From an uncultured Eubacteriales bacterium (GTDB lineage: Bacteria > Bacillota > Clostridia > Oscillospirales > Acutalibacteraceae), in NCBI GenBank assembly GCA_934486755.1, contig CAKSQT010000055.1, positions 1-11,266 on the forward strand: a stretch of DNA of 11,266 nt, written 5' to 3'. Position 1 is the first letter of the stretch. Each line of letters starts with the position of its first letter. The notes beneath the pieces are model-generated. The model did not search any database. It was given only the letters and a program-made list of their open reading frames with translations, and was not told where the DNA came from. Shown here one piece after another: positions 1 to 6,773 of the stretch. Position numbers and translations under genes: made by a program.

Positions 1-1210
1 GAGTAAGGGCATCGGAGTCGATGCGCTGGGTCTGCACGGTACCGCCTGAAATATCCAGCTTCTTAGGACCGTACAACTGACCTTCGTTCACAACGGTGCC
101 GCCTGTAACAGTGAACAGTCCCTGATTTTCTTTGGCACCTAACGAGGATATATAAATATAGCCATTCACGGTTTTCAAAGTGCCGCCGCTGACGGTAATA
201 TTGCCTGAATCAGCGACTCGGCTGTTCACATCCACACTAAGCGCATGACCGAGATTACCATAGTTGTCGGGTGCCTGAGTGCTTATAGCGGTGAGTTTTC
301 CGCCTTTCAGCTGTATGCTGCCGCCGAAAATATCTGCGCCATAGGCACCGATCACATACACCTCAGCGGAATTCGCTACGGTCAAGTTACCCATGAAGAT
401 ATACAAGCCGTTGGACAAGTTATTTGCCTCTGCCATCTCCTCCACGCTCTCGGCACGCAGCTTGCCGTCGCCTGACACGATGACATTGCCCTGACACATA
501 TACACGCCGCGGGAGAACACCGCTCTCTTGGTGCCGCCCTCCTCCAACTCATACGCTTTGTCAGCAATAGCTGTCAGGGTGCCACCTGTCACCAGAAGCG
601 CCTTATTCTTTATACTATCGCTATCCATATTGACGCCGATGGAAAAGCAAGAGCCATCGGACTCCACCGAGCCACCTCGAACTGTAACACGGCCGCCCTT
701 GACGGTAAGGTCGCCGTTTACAGCCATACCCGAGGAGTAGACCCAGCCGTCACCGCTATTTTTGAGCTTGCCAGCGAGGATACTCAGGGTGCCTGTGCCG
801 CCCTGAATGGTGAGATTACCCACAGCGTCCAAAGCATTGACGAAGACTTGATTTTTAGAATCGCCGCTAACCGCAAGAGTGACATCGCCGCTCTGGATGA
901 TATTAGATGTGCCGTCCGTGAGAACAATGGTGGACCCAGCAGGCAACTTCACAGCCGTTTGGGCGGTGGTTGTAAAGTCAATGCCCCTGAGAGTTAGCGT
1001 TTTGCTGCTGTTATCCCACACAGAATCAGCGGCTCCGACTGTCTTAAACTCATTAAGCAGGTTAATTGCCTTTGTACCGCCGTCAGCGGTAAAGTCTGCT
1101 GTTTCTGTTGCCGAAGCATCTGCAAATGCAGTAAAAGGCAACGCTGACAGAACCATACACAGTGCCAGCAACAAGGTAGGCAATTTTCTTTTTACAAATA
1201 ATTTTTTCAT
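1..1210 (-). CDS. Secreted beta-helix-like repeat protein, partial (C-terminus beyond left edge)
   Basis: An open frame of 403 codons runs from an ATG at 1210-1208 to the window edge with no stop, so the C-terminus is missing. The start is supported by AAAAGGAG (1223-1216) five bases upstream. Residues 1-30 form a signal peptide: MKK, basic residues, a hydrophobic core, then TAFA before D31. Residues 65-110 follow the pattern W-D/N-x-S-x-K-T-L-T-L, then a hydrophobic stretch ending TDGTSNI, as seen at the start of clostridial carbohydrate-binding-domain proteins (Cthe_2159-like). From residue 130 on there are short strands with a repeated GG turn (LTIQGGTG, LTVKGGRV, LLVTGGTLT, IQLKGGKLT, ITVSGGTLK, FTVTGGTV, LDISGGTV), which suggests a right-handed parallel beta-helix. 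No catalytic motif is visible. It probably binds glycans or acts as an adhesin at the cell surface; that role is inferred from fold and export only. The missing C-terminus may carry repeats or a sortase signal like its neighbour. Confidence 0.85.
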   Translation of the reverse strand, partial: MKKLFVKRKLPTLLLALCMVLSALPFTAFADASATETADFTADGGTKAINLLNEFKTVGAADSVWDNSSKTLTLRGIDFTTTAQTAVKLPAGSTIVLTDGTSNIIQSGDVTLAVSGDSKNQVFVNALDAVGNLTIQGGTGTLSILAGKLKNSGDGWVYSSGMAVNGDLTVKGGRVTVRGGSVESDGSCFSIGVNMDSDSIKNKALLVTGGTLTAIADKAYELEEGGTKRAVFSRGVYMCQGNVIVSGDGKLRAESVEEMAEANNLSNGLYIFMGNLTVANSAEVYVIGAYGADIFGGSIQLKGGKLTAISTQAPDNYGNLGHALSVDVNSRVADSGNITVSGGTLKTVNGYIYISSLGAKENQGLFTVTGGTVVNEGQLYGPKKLDISGGTVQTQRIDSDALT

Positions 1211-1276
1211 ATTAACTCCTTTTGGCGGATGATACCGCAGATAATATAACGCTGAATGCCATATATTAGCATATTA

Positions 1277-1306
1277 ATTATATCACAGTTTAAACAGCGT
1301 TTTCAG
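1277..1306 (-). promoter_or_regulatory. Probable extended -10 promoter of the secreted repeat protein gene
   Basis: On the minus strand a perfect TATAAT lies at 1282-1277, preceded by TGA to give an extended -10 (TGnTATAAT). The -35 at 1306-1301 is weak (CTGAAA, 18-base spacing). Transcription would start near 1270, giving a leader of about 60 bases before the ATG at 1210. The 30-base palindrome lies directly upstream of the -35. A weak -35 plus an extended -10 plus an upstream dyad fits an activated promoter; that last step is inference. Confidence 0.55.
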
Positions 1307-1311
1307 TAAGT

Positions 1312-1341
1312 TTTCCAAAGTGTCAATTGACACTTTGGAAA
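1312..1341. repeat. Perfect 30-base palindrome, probable operator
   Basis: The left arm TTTCCAAAGTGTCAA is followed immediately by its exact reverse complement, with no spacer; the next outer pair (1311/1342) mismatches. The absence of a loop and of a following T-run argues against a terminator and for a binding site of a dimeric protein. It sits at about -42 to -71 relative to the predicted start of the secreted repeat protein gene. The protein that binds it is unknown. It differs from the TetR-gene operator at 5827-5848. Confidence 0.75.
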
Positions 1342-1388
1342 TTCATTCCTTTATGAACGTTTTATATAAAAATGTTTTATTTACGCCT

Positions 1389-1433
1389 AAAAAAGAACGG
1401 CAGACCCATTTTTTAATAGGTCTGCTGTTCTTT
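1389..1433 (-). terminator. Rho-independent terminator of the cell-wall protein gene
   Basis: Read on the minus strand, a 15-pair stem (1433-1419 with 1406-1392, one G-T pair) encloses a 12-base loop and is followed by a run of six T (1394-1389), partly inside the stem. It begins 13 bases after the stop of the 1254-residue surface protein and separates it from the next gene on the same strand. Confidence 0.88.
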
Positions 1434-1445
1434 AATTCTTATGTT

Positions 1446-4400
1446 TTACTGTCTAACAGAGCGTTTTTTCTTTTTACTGATTACAGTTACACCGATAACA
1501 ACTCCTCCGCTGATGAACAGCAAAGCTATCCACAATGCAAAATCGTTGCTGTCGCCCGTTTTCGGAGACTTTGTTTCTTCTTTCAATCTCTCGGTCACGG
1601 TGTTCGCCTTGGAAATTTCCTTGGTCGCCGCCGCGTCGCTGTAATACTTGTCACAGCTTTCGCAGTGCCAATATTCTATATTGCCGTCTGCTTCCTTTGT
1701 AGCCGCCTTTGCATCTATATGCTTGATGTCGGCGTGATTGTTCGGGTCGGTCTCGCCGTAGGATGTTCCGCAGAGCTTACATTCGGCTTTGTCCTTACAG
1801 GTTGCTTTTCCGCCTGAGCAATTTTCGGTTTCTATGCCATCGGTACAGCCGCTTACAGTACATTTGCGAGTGTGGGTACCGTCGCCGTTTGATACCCATT
1901 CGCCGAATGTGTGTCCGTCGTTTACCGTCACGGTCATAACTGTTTCGTTACCCGCTTTGTCGGTAACTACAATCTGTTGTTTGCCGTCCTTCGGTTCAAG
2001 AACAAACCGATTGTTTTTATCAAGCTTAACCTTAGTTCCGTTTACTTTAACGGAGTCAATATCAATATATTTTTCATTTATCGTAACCGTTTGCGATTCA
2101 CAGTAGGTCGTGCCTTCATCTATCCCGACGATTACTGGTTTGGTTTCGTCAAGCACAATGCCGTCAGAGCATATATAATCCGTATTGCCAGCCTTATCGG
2201 TCAGCTTTACATAAATGATATACTCGTTATCGGGGTTGATATTAAACTGACCGTTATACGCTGTAAAGGTTTTGTTTTCAAGCTCCGCCAATGTCAATTC
2301 TTTATTTGAAAGCAGATATTCAATCTTGACTGTTTCACCACTATTATCGGTTGCGATAACAGTCACCGTTTGCGTGTCCTTAAAGAACAGCCCAAAAGTG
2401 ATATTGTTGAGGAACGATTTCCAACTATTCTCGCCGATTTCTATTTTGCCTGTCGGCTTTTCAACGTCCTTCCACAGCGCTTTAATCGTTATATTATCCG
2501 CAGGCATGGTCGTTGGGAATATAATGTCCCAGCCGTCAAAAACGTAACCCTTTCTCGTAAGGGTCGGAGCGGTAACCGCCGTGCCGAAATCTTGCTTTAT
2601 GACAATATCAGCTTCGCCGTTTTCGGGTTTCACAGTAATTTTATACTGATTTATTTTCCATTGTGCATACAGGGTACAATTTTCCGTCTTGTCATACTGG
2701 CTTGTGCCCTTGCCATCGCTGTTGCCGTAGCATTTGCCGCCAACAAGAGCATCATACCAGCCACAGAAAAAGTACCCCGTGCGTATCGGCACAGGCATAT
2801 CGCCGAGCTGTTCGCCGTATGTGACATCCATATTTTTTGTTATTACCTCGCTGCCGCCAGTGCTATCAAAGGTCACCGTGTAGGTGCGCGGTATCCATTT
2901 TGCGTAAAGAGTAATGCCTTCGGTAACGGTGTCCTTGGCATAATCCCACGCTGTACCGTCGGCTTTGTTCCAACCGCCGAAAGTGTAGCCCGTGCGGGGT
3001 TCGGGTTTGATTTCGCCAGAGATATTTTTGCCACGGAGGAAATAACGCGTTGTGTTTTCCATCGTGCCGTCCTCCGAGTCGAAGGTAACTGTGCAGTAGT
3101 TGTGGCCGTTTACACCCATCGGTTTTTCTCCAACGATGCCCAAGGAGCTGTGTGCGCCGCTGAACCGAGCCTGCGTGTTGTTGTTTATGATCAGTCCGCT
3201 GAATGTGCTGCCGCCGCCGATGATGGTGCTGTCACCGTCGAGCAGGACTGCGCCGTCTACCGTGCCGCCACCCGCGCTCATTGTGCCGTCGCTCAGGTAG
3301 AGGGCGCTGCCGTTGGCCGCCGTGCAGTCGGCAATAAAGCCGCCGGCCATGGTGAATGTGCTGTTGTTTCTAACATACACAGCGCTGCCCCCGCCGAAGT
3401 TGCTTTCAACAACACAGTCAATAATGCTGCCGCCATTCATAATAAACTTGCTATCATTCATGACATGCACGCCGCCGCCAAACCAGAGGGCCTTGCAGCC
3501 CACAATGCTGCCGCCGTTCATAGTGAATGTGGCGCTGCTTGTGACAAACACAGCGCCGCCGCTGCTTTCGGCAGAGCAGCCGACAATGTTGCCGCCGTTC
3601 ATAATAACTATGCCGTACTGGCCGACACCTATAGCGCCGCCCATGCTATCGTTACCGCCGATAATGACACCGCCCTTGACGATCTTGTCGCCGCCGGTTT
3701 CATCCCGCACCCACAGGCCCGTACCATCGTCCTTAAATTTATGCTCCTCCTGAGCGCGGCTGTCTATAATGGTCAGTTTGTTTAGGTCAGTAGGTTTCTT
3801 GCCGCCATCACCAATTGAAGTGGCTGTAACGGCGATATATTTTCCCGCCAGGTCGAGGACATAGCCGTTGAGGTCGAGGATAACCCGGCGGCCTTCGGTG
3901 ATTTTTATTCCCGTATTGCAGGAGGAGAGGGTAATGTCCCGCGTTAGGCGGATAGTCTCAATATTCGTGTCGGCCAGGGCGGCGGTAAATTCGTCCGCCG
4001 TTTTAACCCCCGCGTACAGCCAGCCGGTAAGGGTAAGGTTTTCGATAACGGGGGCGGCAGCGTCCCACTTCGTGCCGTCGGCCTTGTACCAGCCGTCAAA
4101 GGTGTGACCGGACTTAGCGGGGTCGGGTATGCCGGTCTTGTCGCCGGACTGCAAAACCTGGGTGGCGTAGTTCTCGTTGTTATTGAGGTGGTACTTCACA
4201 GTAATGTCGGTAATCTTACCTCCATTATCCGTGATGCTGCCATAGAATGTGCCGCCGGTGACGCTACTGCCATTGTTGCCCCAAACATACATGGCGTCCG
4301 ATTTCCCGTCAGCCGTGCAGCCAATGATCGTCACATCACCGCTGATGTTGAGCGTGCCGCCGTCAGAAATGCCGCCGCCAAACAGCCAATTTCCACCTGT

Positions 4401-5210
4401 CGCATGGCAGTCACGGATTACCGCCGTACCGGACAGGGTGGTGCGTCCAACATCACTGTCAAAGCCATTATTGCGGATACCGCCGCCCCAAGCAAACCCA
4501 TAACCGCCCTGCGCTGCCGCTGTGCAGCCGGCGATGCTGCCGCCGGACATCTCGAATGTGCCGCCGATTCTGACGAACACACCGCCGCCAAAAGCGTTAT
4601 TGCCCGCAGCCGTGCAGCCGACGATGTTGCCGCCGATCATGGTGAGCTTGCCGCCTTTTTCAATCAGCGCACCGCCGCCGCAAATGCTATCGTCACTAAT
4701 AGTATTACTTTCACTGGCACTATCAATCCTGGAGCCCGTGCCGCCGGTGATAACGCCGCCCTTGACAGTCTCTGTGCCGCCTGTTTCATCCAGCACCCAG
4801 GGGTCTGTGCCGTTGACCTTGAATTTGTGCTCTGCAGTGGAGTCACCGTCGATGAGGGTCAGGTGGCCTCTGCCACTAACCACGATCACGCTGCCGTCGA
4901 CATCGTCGGCCATTTTCAGCACATGGCCGTTGAGGTCGAGAGTAACTTCGTAGCCGATCCACAAGGATCCGCTAATTTCAATGTCGCTTATCAGCTTGAT
5001 GAAACTGACTTGTGCGGATATTTTTTCATACAGGTCGTTTTCCACTTCGGCTTCGTTAGGGCCAATGTTCTGGACGGCGATGGATTGCAGCGCCGTATCC
5101 TGCTTGCCTACTTGGGACAAATGGGTCAGTTCCTGCGCCACCACCCAAGTCGGCAGCAGGGACATCACCATACATACTGTGAGAATGATACACAGAATTC
5201 GTTTCTTCAT
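1446..5210 (-). CDS. Large sortase-anchored surface protein with beta-helix modules and InlB-like repeats
   Basis: The 1254-residue product starts at ATG 5210-5208, eight bases or fewer after GGAGGT (5224-5217). Residues 1-26 are a signal peptide. Residues about 72-330 and 421-690 are two related beta-helix modules rich in GGxI.GC turns. InlB-like/Flg_new repeats (GY.F.GW motif) lie at about 336-402, 704-772, 776-851 and 855-913. Ig-like segments with TDKAGN motifs cover about 915-1096. A Cys-rich stalk (about 1098-1190) has H.F..W, C..C and C..CG motifs. SPKTG at 1215-1219, a membrane segment at 1224-1245 and a KKKKR tail form the sortase signal; it fits the (S/P)PxTG motif known for Clostridioides difficile sortase B. 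It is therefore a cell-wall-anchored adhesin-like protein, ligand unknown. Its start overlaps the TetR gene's stop (ATGA), so the two are co-transcribed and probably translationally coupled. GC content is uneven along the gene. Confidence 0.93.
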   Translation of the reverse strand: MKKRILCIILTVCMVMSLLPTWVVAQELTHLSQVGKQDTALQSIAVQNIGPNEAEVENDLYEKISAQVSFIKLISDIEISGSLWIGYEVTLDLNGHVLKMADDVDGSVIVVSGRGHLTLIDGDSTAEHKFKVNGTDPWVLDETGGTETVKGGVITGGTGSRIDSASESNTISDDSICGGGALIEKGGKLTMIGGNIVGCTAAGNNAFGGGVFVRIGGTFEMSGGSIAGCTAAAQGGYGFAWGGGIRNNGFDSDVGRTTLSGTAVIRDCHATGGNWLFGGGISDGGTLNISGDVTIIGCTADGKSDAMYVWGNNGSSVTGGTFYGSITDNGGKITDITVKYHLNNNENYATQVLQSGDKTGIPDPAKSGHTFDGWYKADGTKWDAAAPVIENLTLTGWLYAGVKTADEFTAALADTNIETIRLTRDITLSSCNTGIKITEGRRVILDLNGYVLDLAGKYIAVTATSIGDGGKKPTDLNKLTIIDSRAQEEHKFKDDGTGLWVRDETGGDKIVKGGVIIGGNDSMGGAIGVGQYGIVIMNGGNIVGCSAESSGGAVFVTSSATFTMNGGSIVGCKALWFGGGVHVMNDSKFIMNGGSIIDCVVESNFGGGSAVYVRNNSTFTMAGGFIADCTAANGSALYLSDGTMSAGGGTVDGAVLLDGDSTIIGGGSTFSGLIINNNTQARFSGAHSSLGIVGEKPMGVNGHNYCTVTFDSEDGTMENTTRYFLRGKNISGEIKPEPRTGYTFGGWNKADGTAWDYAKDTVTEGITLYAKWIPRTYTVTFDSTGGSEVITKNMDVTYGEQLGDMPVPIRTGYFFCGWYDALVGGKCYGNSDGKGTSQYDKTENCTLYAQWKINQYKITVKPENGEADIVIKQDFGTAVTAPTLTRKGYVFDGWDIIFPTTMPADNITIKALWKDVEKPTGKIEIGENSWKSFLNNITFGLFFKDTQTVTVIATDNSGETVKIEYLLSNKELTLAELENKTFTAYNGQFNINPDNEYIIYVKLTDKAGNTDYICSDGIVLDETKPVIVGIDEGTTYCESQTVTINEKYIDIDSVKVNGTKVKLDKNNRFVLEPKDGKQQIVVTDKAGNETVMTVTVNDGHTFGEWVSNGDGTHTRKCTVSGCTDGIETENCSGGKATCKDKAECKLCGTSYGETDPNNHADIKHIDAKAATKEADGNIEYWHCESCDKYYSDAAATKEISKANTVTERLKEETKSPKTGDSNDFALWIALLFISGGVVIGVTVISKKKKRSVRQ
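2472..3101 (-). repeat. Three tandem InlB-like repeats in the surface protein (residues about 704-913)
   Basis: The three units each have a T-V-T-F or K-I-T-V strand, an R.GY.F.GW core (RTGYTFGGW, RTGYFFCGW, RKGYVFDGW) and end in YAKW, YAQW or KALW. A fourth, detached unit at 4005-4205 (SGHTFDGWYKADGT) shares the KADGT.WD loop with the first of these. Such repeats (Listeria-Bacteroides repeat, Flg_new) are extension modules of bacterial surface proteins. Confidence 0.85.
3654..3950 (-). repeat. Beta-helix module, copy 2 (residues about 421-519 of the surface protein)
   Basis: This is the partner of 4740-4997. It carries LDLNGYVLDL, EHKFKDDG, WVRDETGG and VKGGVIIGG in the same order, with a short extra loop (about residues 462-476) before LTIID. 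An InlB-like repeat (residues about 336-402) separates the two helices, so the duplicated unit may be helix plus spacer. Confidence 0.8.
4740..4997 (-). repeat. Beta-helix module, copy 1 (residues about 72-157 of the surface protein)
   Basis: This segment and 3654-3950 encode the same succession of motifs: a D-I-T/E-leading strand, LDLNG.VL, LT.ID, EHKF, a short G.-D-W-V loop, DETGG, VKGGVI.GG. Copy 1 has LDLNGHVLKM, EHKFKVNG, WVLDETGG and VKGGVITGG. The pair indicates an internal duplication of a beta-helix entry module within one protein. Confidence 0.8.
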
Positions 5211-5806
5211 TTCTCGTTACCTCCGTTCAAGTATTGAGAGCGGTATTTATCTGCAAACAGGGCGACGCCCTGTTTTAAGACCTCCATTTGGGCTTTCAGG
5301 TAATATTCATCCTCGAACATGGCGTAATGCACACACGCGCGGACGAATATAAAGATCAGCGACGTAATTACGGTATAAGGTATACCGATTTTAGGCTCCA
5401 ACAATTTAGCATATTCGGTATAACGTTCATTTACGCCTTCAAAAAACTTTTTTCCGTATTCAATATATTTAGGATGGGTATATATTTGGTACATCAATCG
5501 GTATTTTTTGCCGTGCTTCTTTGCCGTCCAGTAGGGTATTTCCTCAATAAACCGCATAACGTCTTTGGGGTCGCGCGGCGCTTTTTTCATAAAATCGTCC
5601 TCGACCTTTGCCATACAATATGCCGTGGACTCAATAATCATTTCATCAAGATTTTTAAAATAAAGATAAAGATTGCCCTGAGTGCAGCCGCACGCCTCGG
5701 CAACGGTTTTAACACCCGTACCCGTAAAGCCGTGTTCGGCGTAACATTCAAAGCATTTTTCCATAATCGCGTTTCTTTTTTCTTCGTGTTGTTTTTCGCT
5801 GTTCAA
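5207..5806 (-). CDS. TetR-family transcriptional regulator
   Basis: The preferred start is TTG at 5806-5804, with AGGAG (5819-5815) eight bases upstream, giving 199 residues. The in-frame ATG at 5845-5843 lies on the predicted transcription start, inside the operator, with no ribosome site, and would add 13 residues. The helix-turn-helix is typical of TetR: near the N-terminus EKRNAIMEKCFECYAEHGF, then GVKTVAEACGCTQGNLYLYF and a K-N-L-D-E turn. The remaining 140 or so residues are helical and would be the ligand and dimer domain; the ligand is unknown. It most likely represses its own promoter through 5827-5848. Its TGA (5209-5207) overlaps the ATG of the surface protein gene, so that gene should share the repression. 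The TetR family call is firm; the target is inferred from position. Confidence 0.92.
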   Translation of the reverse strand: MNSEKQHEEKRNAIMEKCFECYAEHGFTGTGVKTVAEACGCTQGNLYLYFKNLDEMIIESTAYCMAKVEDDFMKKAPRDPKDVMRFIEEIPYWTAKKHGKKYRLMYQIYTHPKYIEYGKKFFEGVNERYTEYAKLLEPKIGIPYTVITSLIFIFVRACVHYAMFEDEYYLKAQMEVLKQGVALFADKYRSQYLNGGNEK

Positions 5807-5814
5807 GAGGTCAT

Positions 5815-5819
5815 CTCCT
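5815..5819 (-). promoter_or_regulatory. Ribosome binding site that fixes the TetR start at TTG
   Basis: AGGAG on the minus strand is eight bases before TTG at 5806-5804. No comparable site precedes the upstream ATG at 5845, where the sequence is AATAAACATAA. The site therefore decides for the TTG start and keeps the operator outside the coding region. Confidence 0.7.
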
Positions 5820-5826
5820 ATCACTG

Positions 5827-5848
5827 TAAATGAATGATTGTTCATTTA
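5827..5848. promoter_or_regulatory. Probable TetR operator
   Basis: TAAATGAA, six bases (TGATTG) and TTCATTTA form a perfect 8+8 inverted repeat of 22 bases. It lies just downstream of the -10 and covers the predicted transcription start (about 5847) of the TetR/surface-protein unit. Bound protein would block the promoter directly. The size and position are usual for a TetR-family autoregulatory site; binding itself is inferred. Confidence 0.72.
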
Positions 5849-5853
5849 TGTTT

Positions 5854-5882
5854 ATTGTAACACTCAGTCGTAATAAAAGCAA
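5854..5882 (-). promoter_or_regulatory. Promoter of the TetR/surface-protein unit
   Basis: On the minus strand TTGCTT (5882-5877) and TACAAT (5859-5854) are separated by 17 bases. Both are close to the sigma-A consensus. The start would fall near 5847, within the 22-base inverted repeat. Confidence 0.7.
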
Positions 5883-5894
5883 CCCAAATAATTA

Positions 5895-5933
5895 AAAAAA
5901 TGTGCCGAAGAATAATACCTCCGCACATTTTTT
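5895..5933 (-). terminator. Rho-independent terminator of the AraC-family gene
   Basis: An 11-pair perfect stem (AAAAAATGTGC with GCACATTTTTT; 5933-5923 and 5905-5895) is extended by GGAG/CTTC with one bulged base and an eight-base loop. A T-run follows on the minus strand. It begins directly after the TGA at 5937-5935. The A/T arms also give a T-run on the plus strand, so it could work both ways, but no plus-strand gene ends here. Confidence 0.85.
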
Positions 5934-5934
5934 A

Positions 5935-6720
5935 TCATAATTTTTCCGAATTGAATTTTTTATATTCGCTCGGGGAAATTCCCATAATCTTTTTAAAGCA
6001 CCTGCTAAAATAATATACGTTCTGAAATCCCGAAAGCTCGGCTGCCTCCCCTACGCTGTGCATCTGAGATTTTAAAAGGTCGCAGGCATAACGTATGCGC
6101 AGGTCAATGACATACGATTTAGGCGCAGTTCCGTAAATACCGCTGAAAATCTTTTTAAAATACGTATGACTGATATTGCACATTTTTGCAATTTCTTCAA
6201 CGTTGATGTTTTCGGTATAATGCTCGGTTATGTAATCAATTCCAGGCTTTATTTTATTAATCTTACTGTTTGGCGTGTATGTTTCCCCGTATTCAAGAAG
6301 ACCGAGTATTTCATAAAGGTATCCCATTGCCGTATATTTATATCCCGCCTGTTTTTTACGCCATACAATCTCCGCCTTTTTGAAAAGAACGGCAAGTTTT
6401 TCATTATTTTTGCAATTCAATAGAAACGGCTCGCAATTTATAGGCTCGGCAGTATCAAAAAATATATCTATACAGCTTCCGTTTTCCAAAGTTTCGGCGG
6501 TGTATTTTTTATAAACCTCGCTTTTTGGCAAAAAACGCACGGATGACGGACTGTCAATAAACGTATACCTGTCAAAAATGATTTTAGAACTGCCGTCCAG
6601 TTTGAAAATCAATTCATTATGCGGAATTTTTCCGCTGTAATCGCGCATTTCGGAAAAATTGGTATTATTCACGTAAATAACATAGTTTATATCGGTCACC
6701 GTGATATTACCTTTAATCAT
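5935..6720 (-). CDS. AraC-family transcriptional regulator
   Basis: The 261-residue product starts at ATG 6720-6718, eight bases after GGGGAG (6734-6729). An in-frame GTG at 6729 would add three residues but overlaps that site, so it is rejected. The N-terminal 150 residues show beta-strand-like stretches (NITVTDINYVIYV, ELIFKLDGSSKIIFD), fitting a cupin-type sensor domain. The C-terminal 100 residues are an AraC/XylS double helix-turn-helix: INVEEIAKMCNISHTYFKKIF, then VGEAAELSGFQNVYYFSRCFK and the G-I-S-P-S-E-Y-K ending. It is divergent from the glycyl radical enzyme operon with 157 bases between, the usual layout for an activator of a catabolic operon. The target is inferred from this layout and the inducer is unknown. 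Confidence 0.93.
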   Translation of the reverse strand: MIKGNITVTDINYVIYVNNTNFSEMRDYSGKIPHNELIFKLDGSSKIIFDRYTFIDSPSSVRFLPKSEVYKKYTAETLENGSCIDIFFDTAEPINCEPFLLNCKNNEKLAVLFKKAEIVWRKKQAGYKYTAMGYLYEILGLLEYGETYTPNSKINKIKPGIDYITEHYTENINVEEIAKMCNISHTYFKKIFSGIYGTAPKSYVIDLRIRYACDLLKSQMHSVGEAAELSGFQNVYYFSRCFKKIMGISPSEYKKFNSEKL

Positions 6721-6743
6721 ACAGTCCACTCCCCGTTCGTTTT

Positions 6744-6773
6744 ATTATACAAAACACTTTTTGATGTTGTCAA
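6744..6773 (-). promoter_or_regulatory. Near-consensus promoter of the AraC-family gene
   Basis: On the minus strand a perfect TTGACA (6773-6768) and a perfect TATAAT (6749-6744) are 18 bases apart. The start would be near 6737, giving a leader of about 17 bases that carries the GGGGAG site. A promoter this strong on a regulator gene normally needs repression, and the inverted repeat at 6752-6785 overlaps its -35 and spacer. Confidence 0.85.

Noticed and set aside
1327..1355. Plus-strand promoter from the TTGACA in the palindrome
   Set aside because: Only a poor -10 (near TTATGA) follows and there is no plus-strand gene downstream; the TTGACA is explained by the dyad.
1320..1817. Plus-strand open frame beginning in the 30-base palindrome
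   Set aside because: It runs through the terminator and the antisense of the sortase signal, has no ribosome site, and its composition is that of a shadow frame.
2370..3785. Plus-strand open frame of 471 codons antisense to the surface protein
   Set aside because: It is Ala/Val-rich without domain motifs, has no ribosome site, and mirrors the GC-rich repeats of the true gene, which has a signal peptide and a sortase end.
3300..4700. Regularly spaced GCCGCC-type motifs that might suggest a CRISPR array or tandem DNA repeats
   Set aside because: Spacing is irregular, copies differ, and all fall in the reading frame as Gly-Gly turns of the beta-helix.
4104..5237. Plus-strand open frame of 377 codons antisense to the N-terminal beta-helix
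   Set aside because: Same cause: regular rungs leave few stops on the opposite strand. No family motif is seen, and it crosses the well-supported start and ribosome site at 5210-5224.
5288..5833. Plus-strand open frame antisense to the TetR gene
   Set aside because: There is no family motif, while the opposite strand has a clear TetR helix-turn-helix, ribosome site and promoter.
6721..6729. GTG at 6729 as the start of the AraC-family gene
   Set aside because: It overlaps the GGGGAG ribosome site, which is correctly placed for the ATG at 6720.
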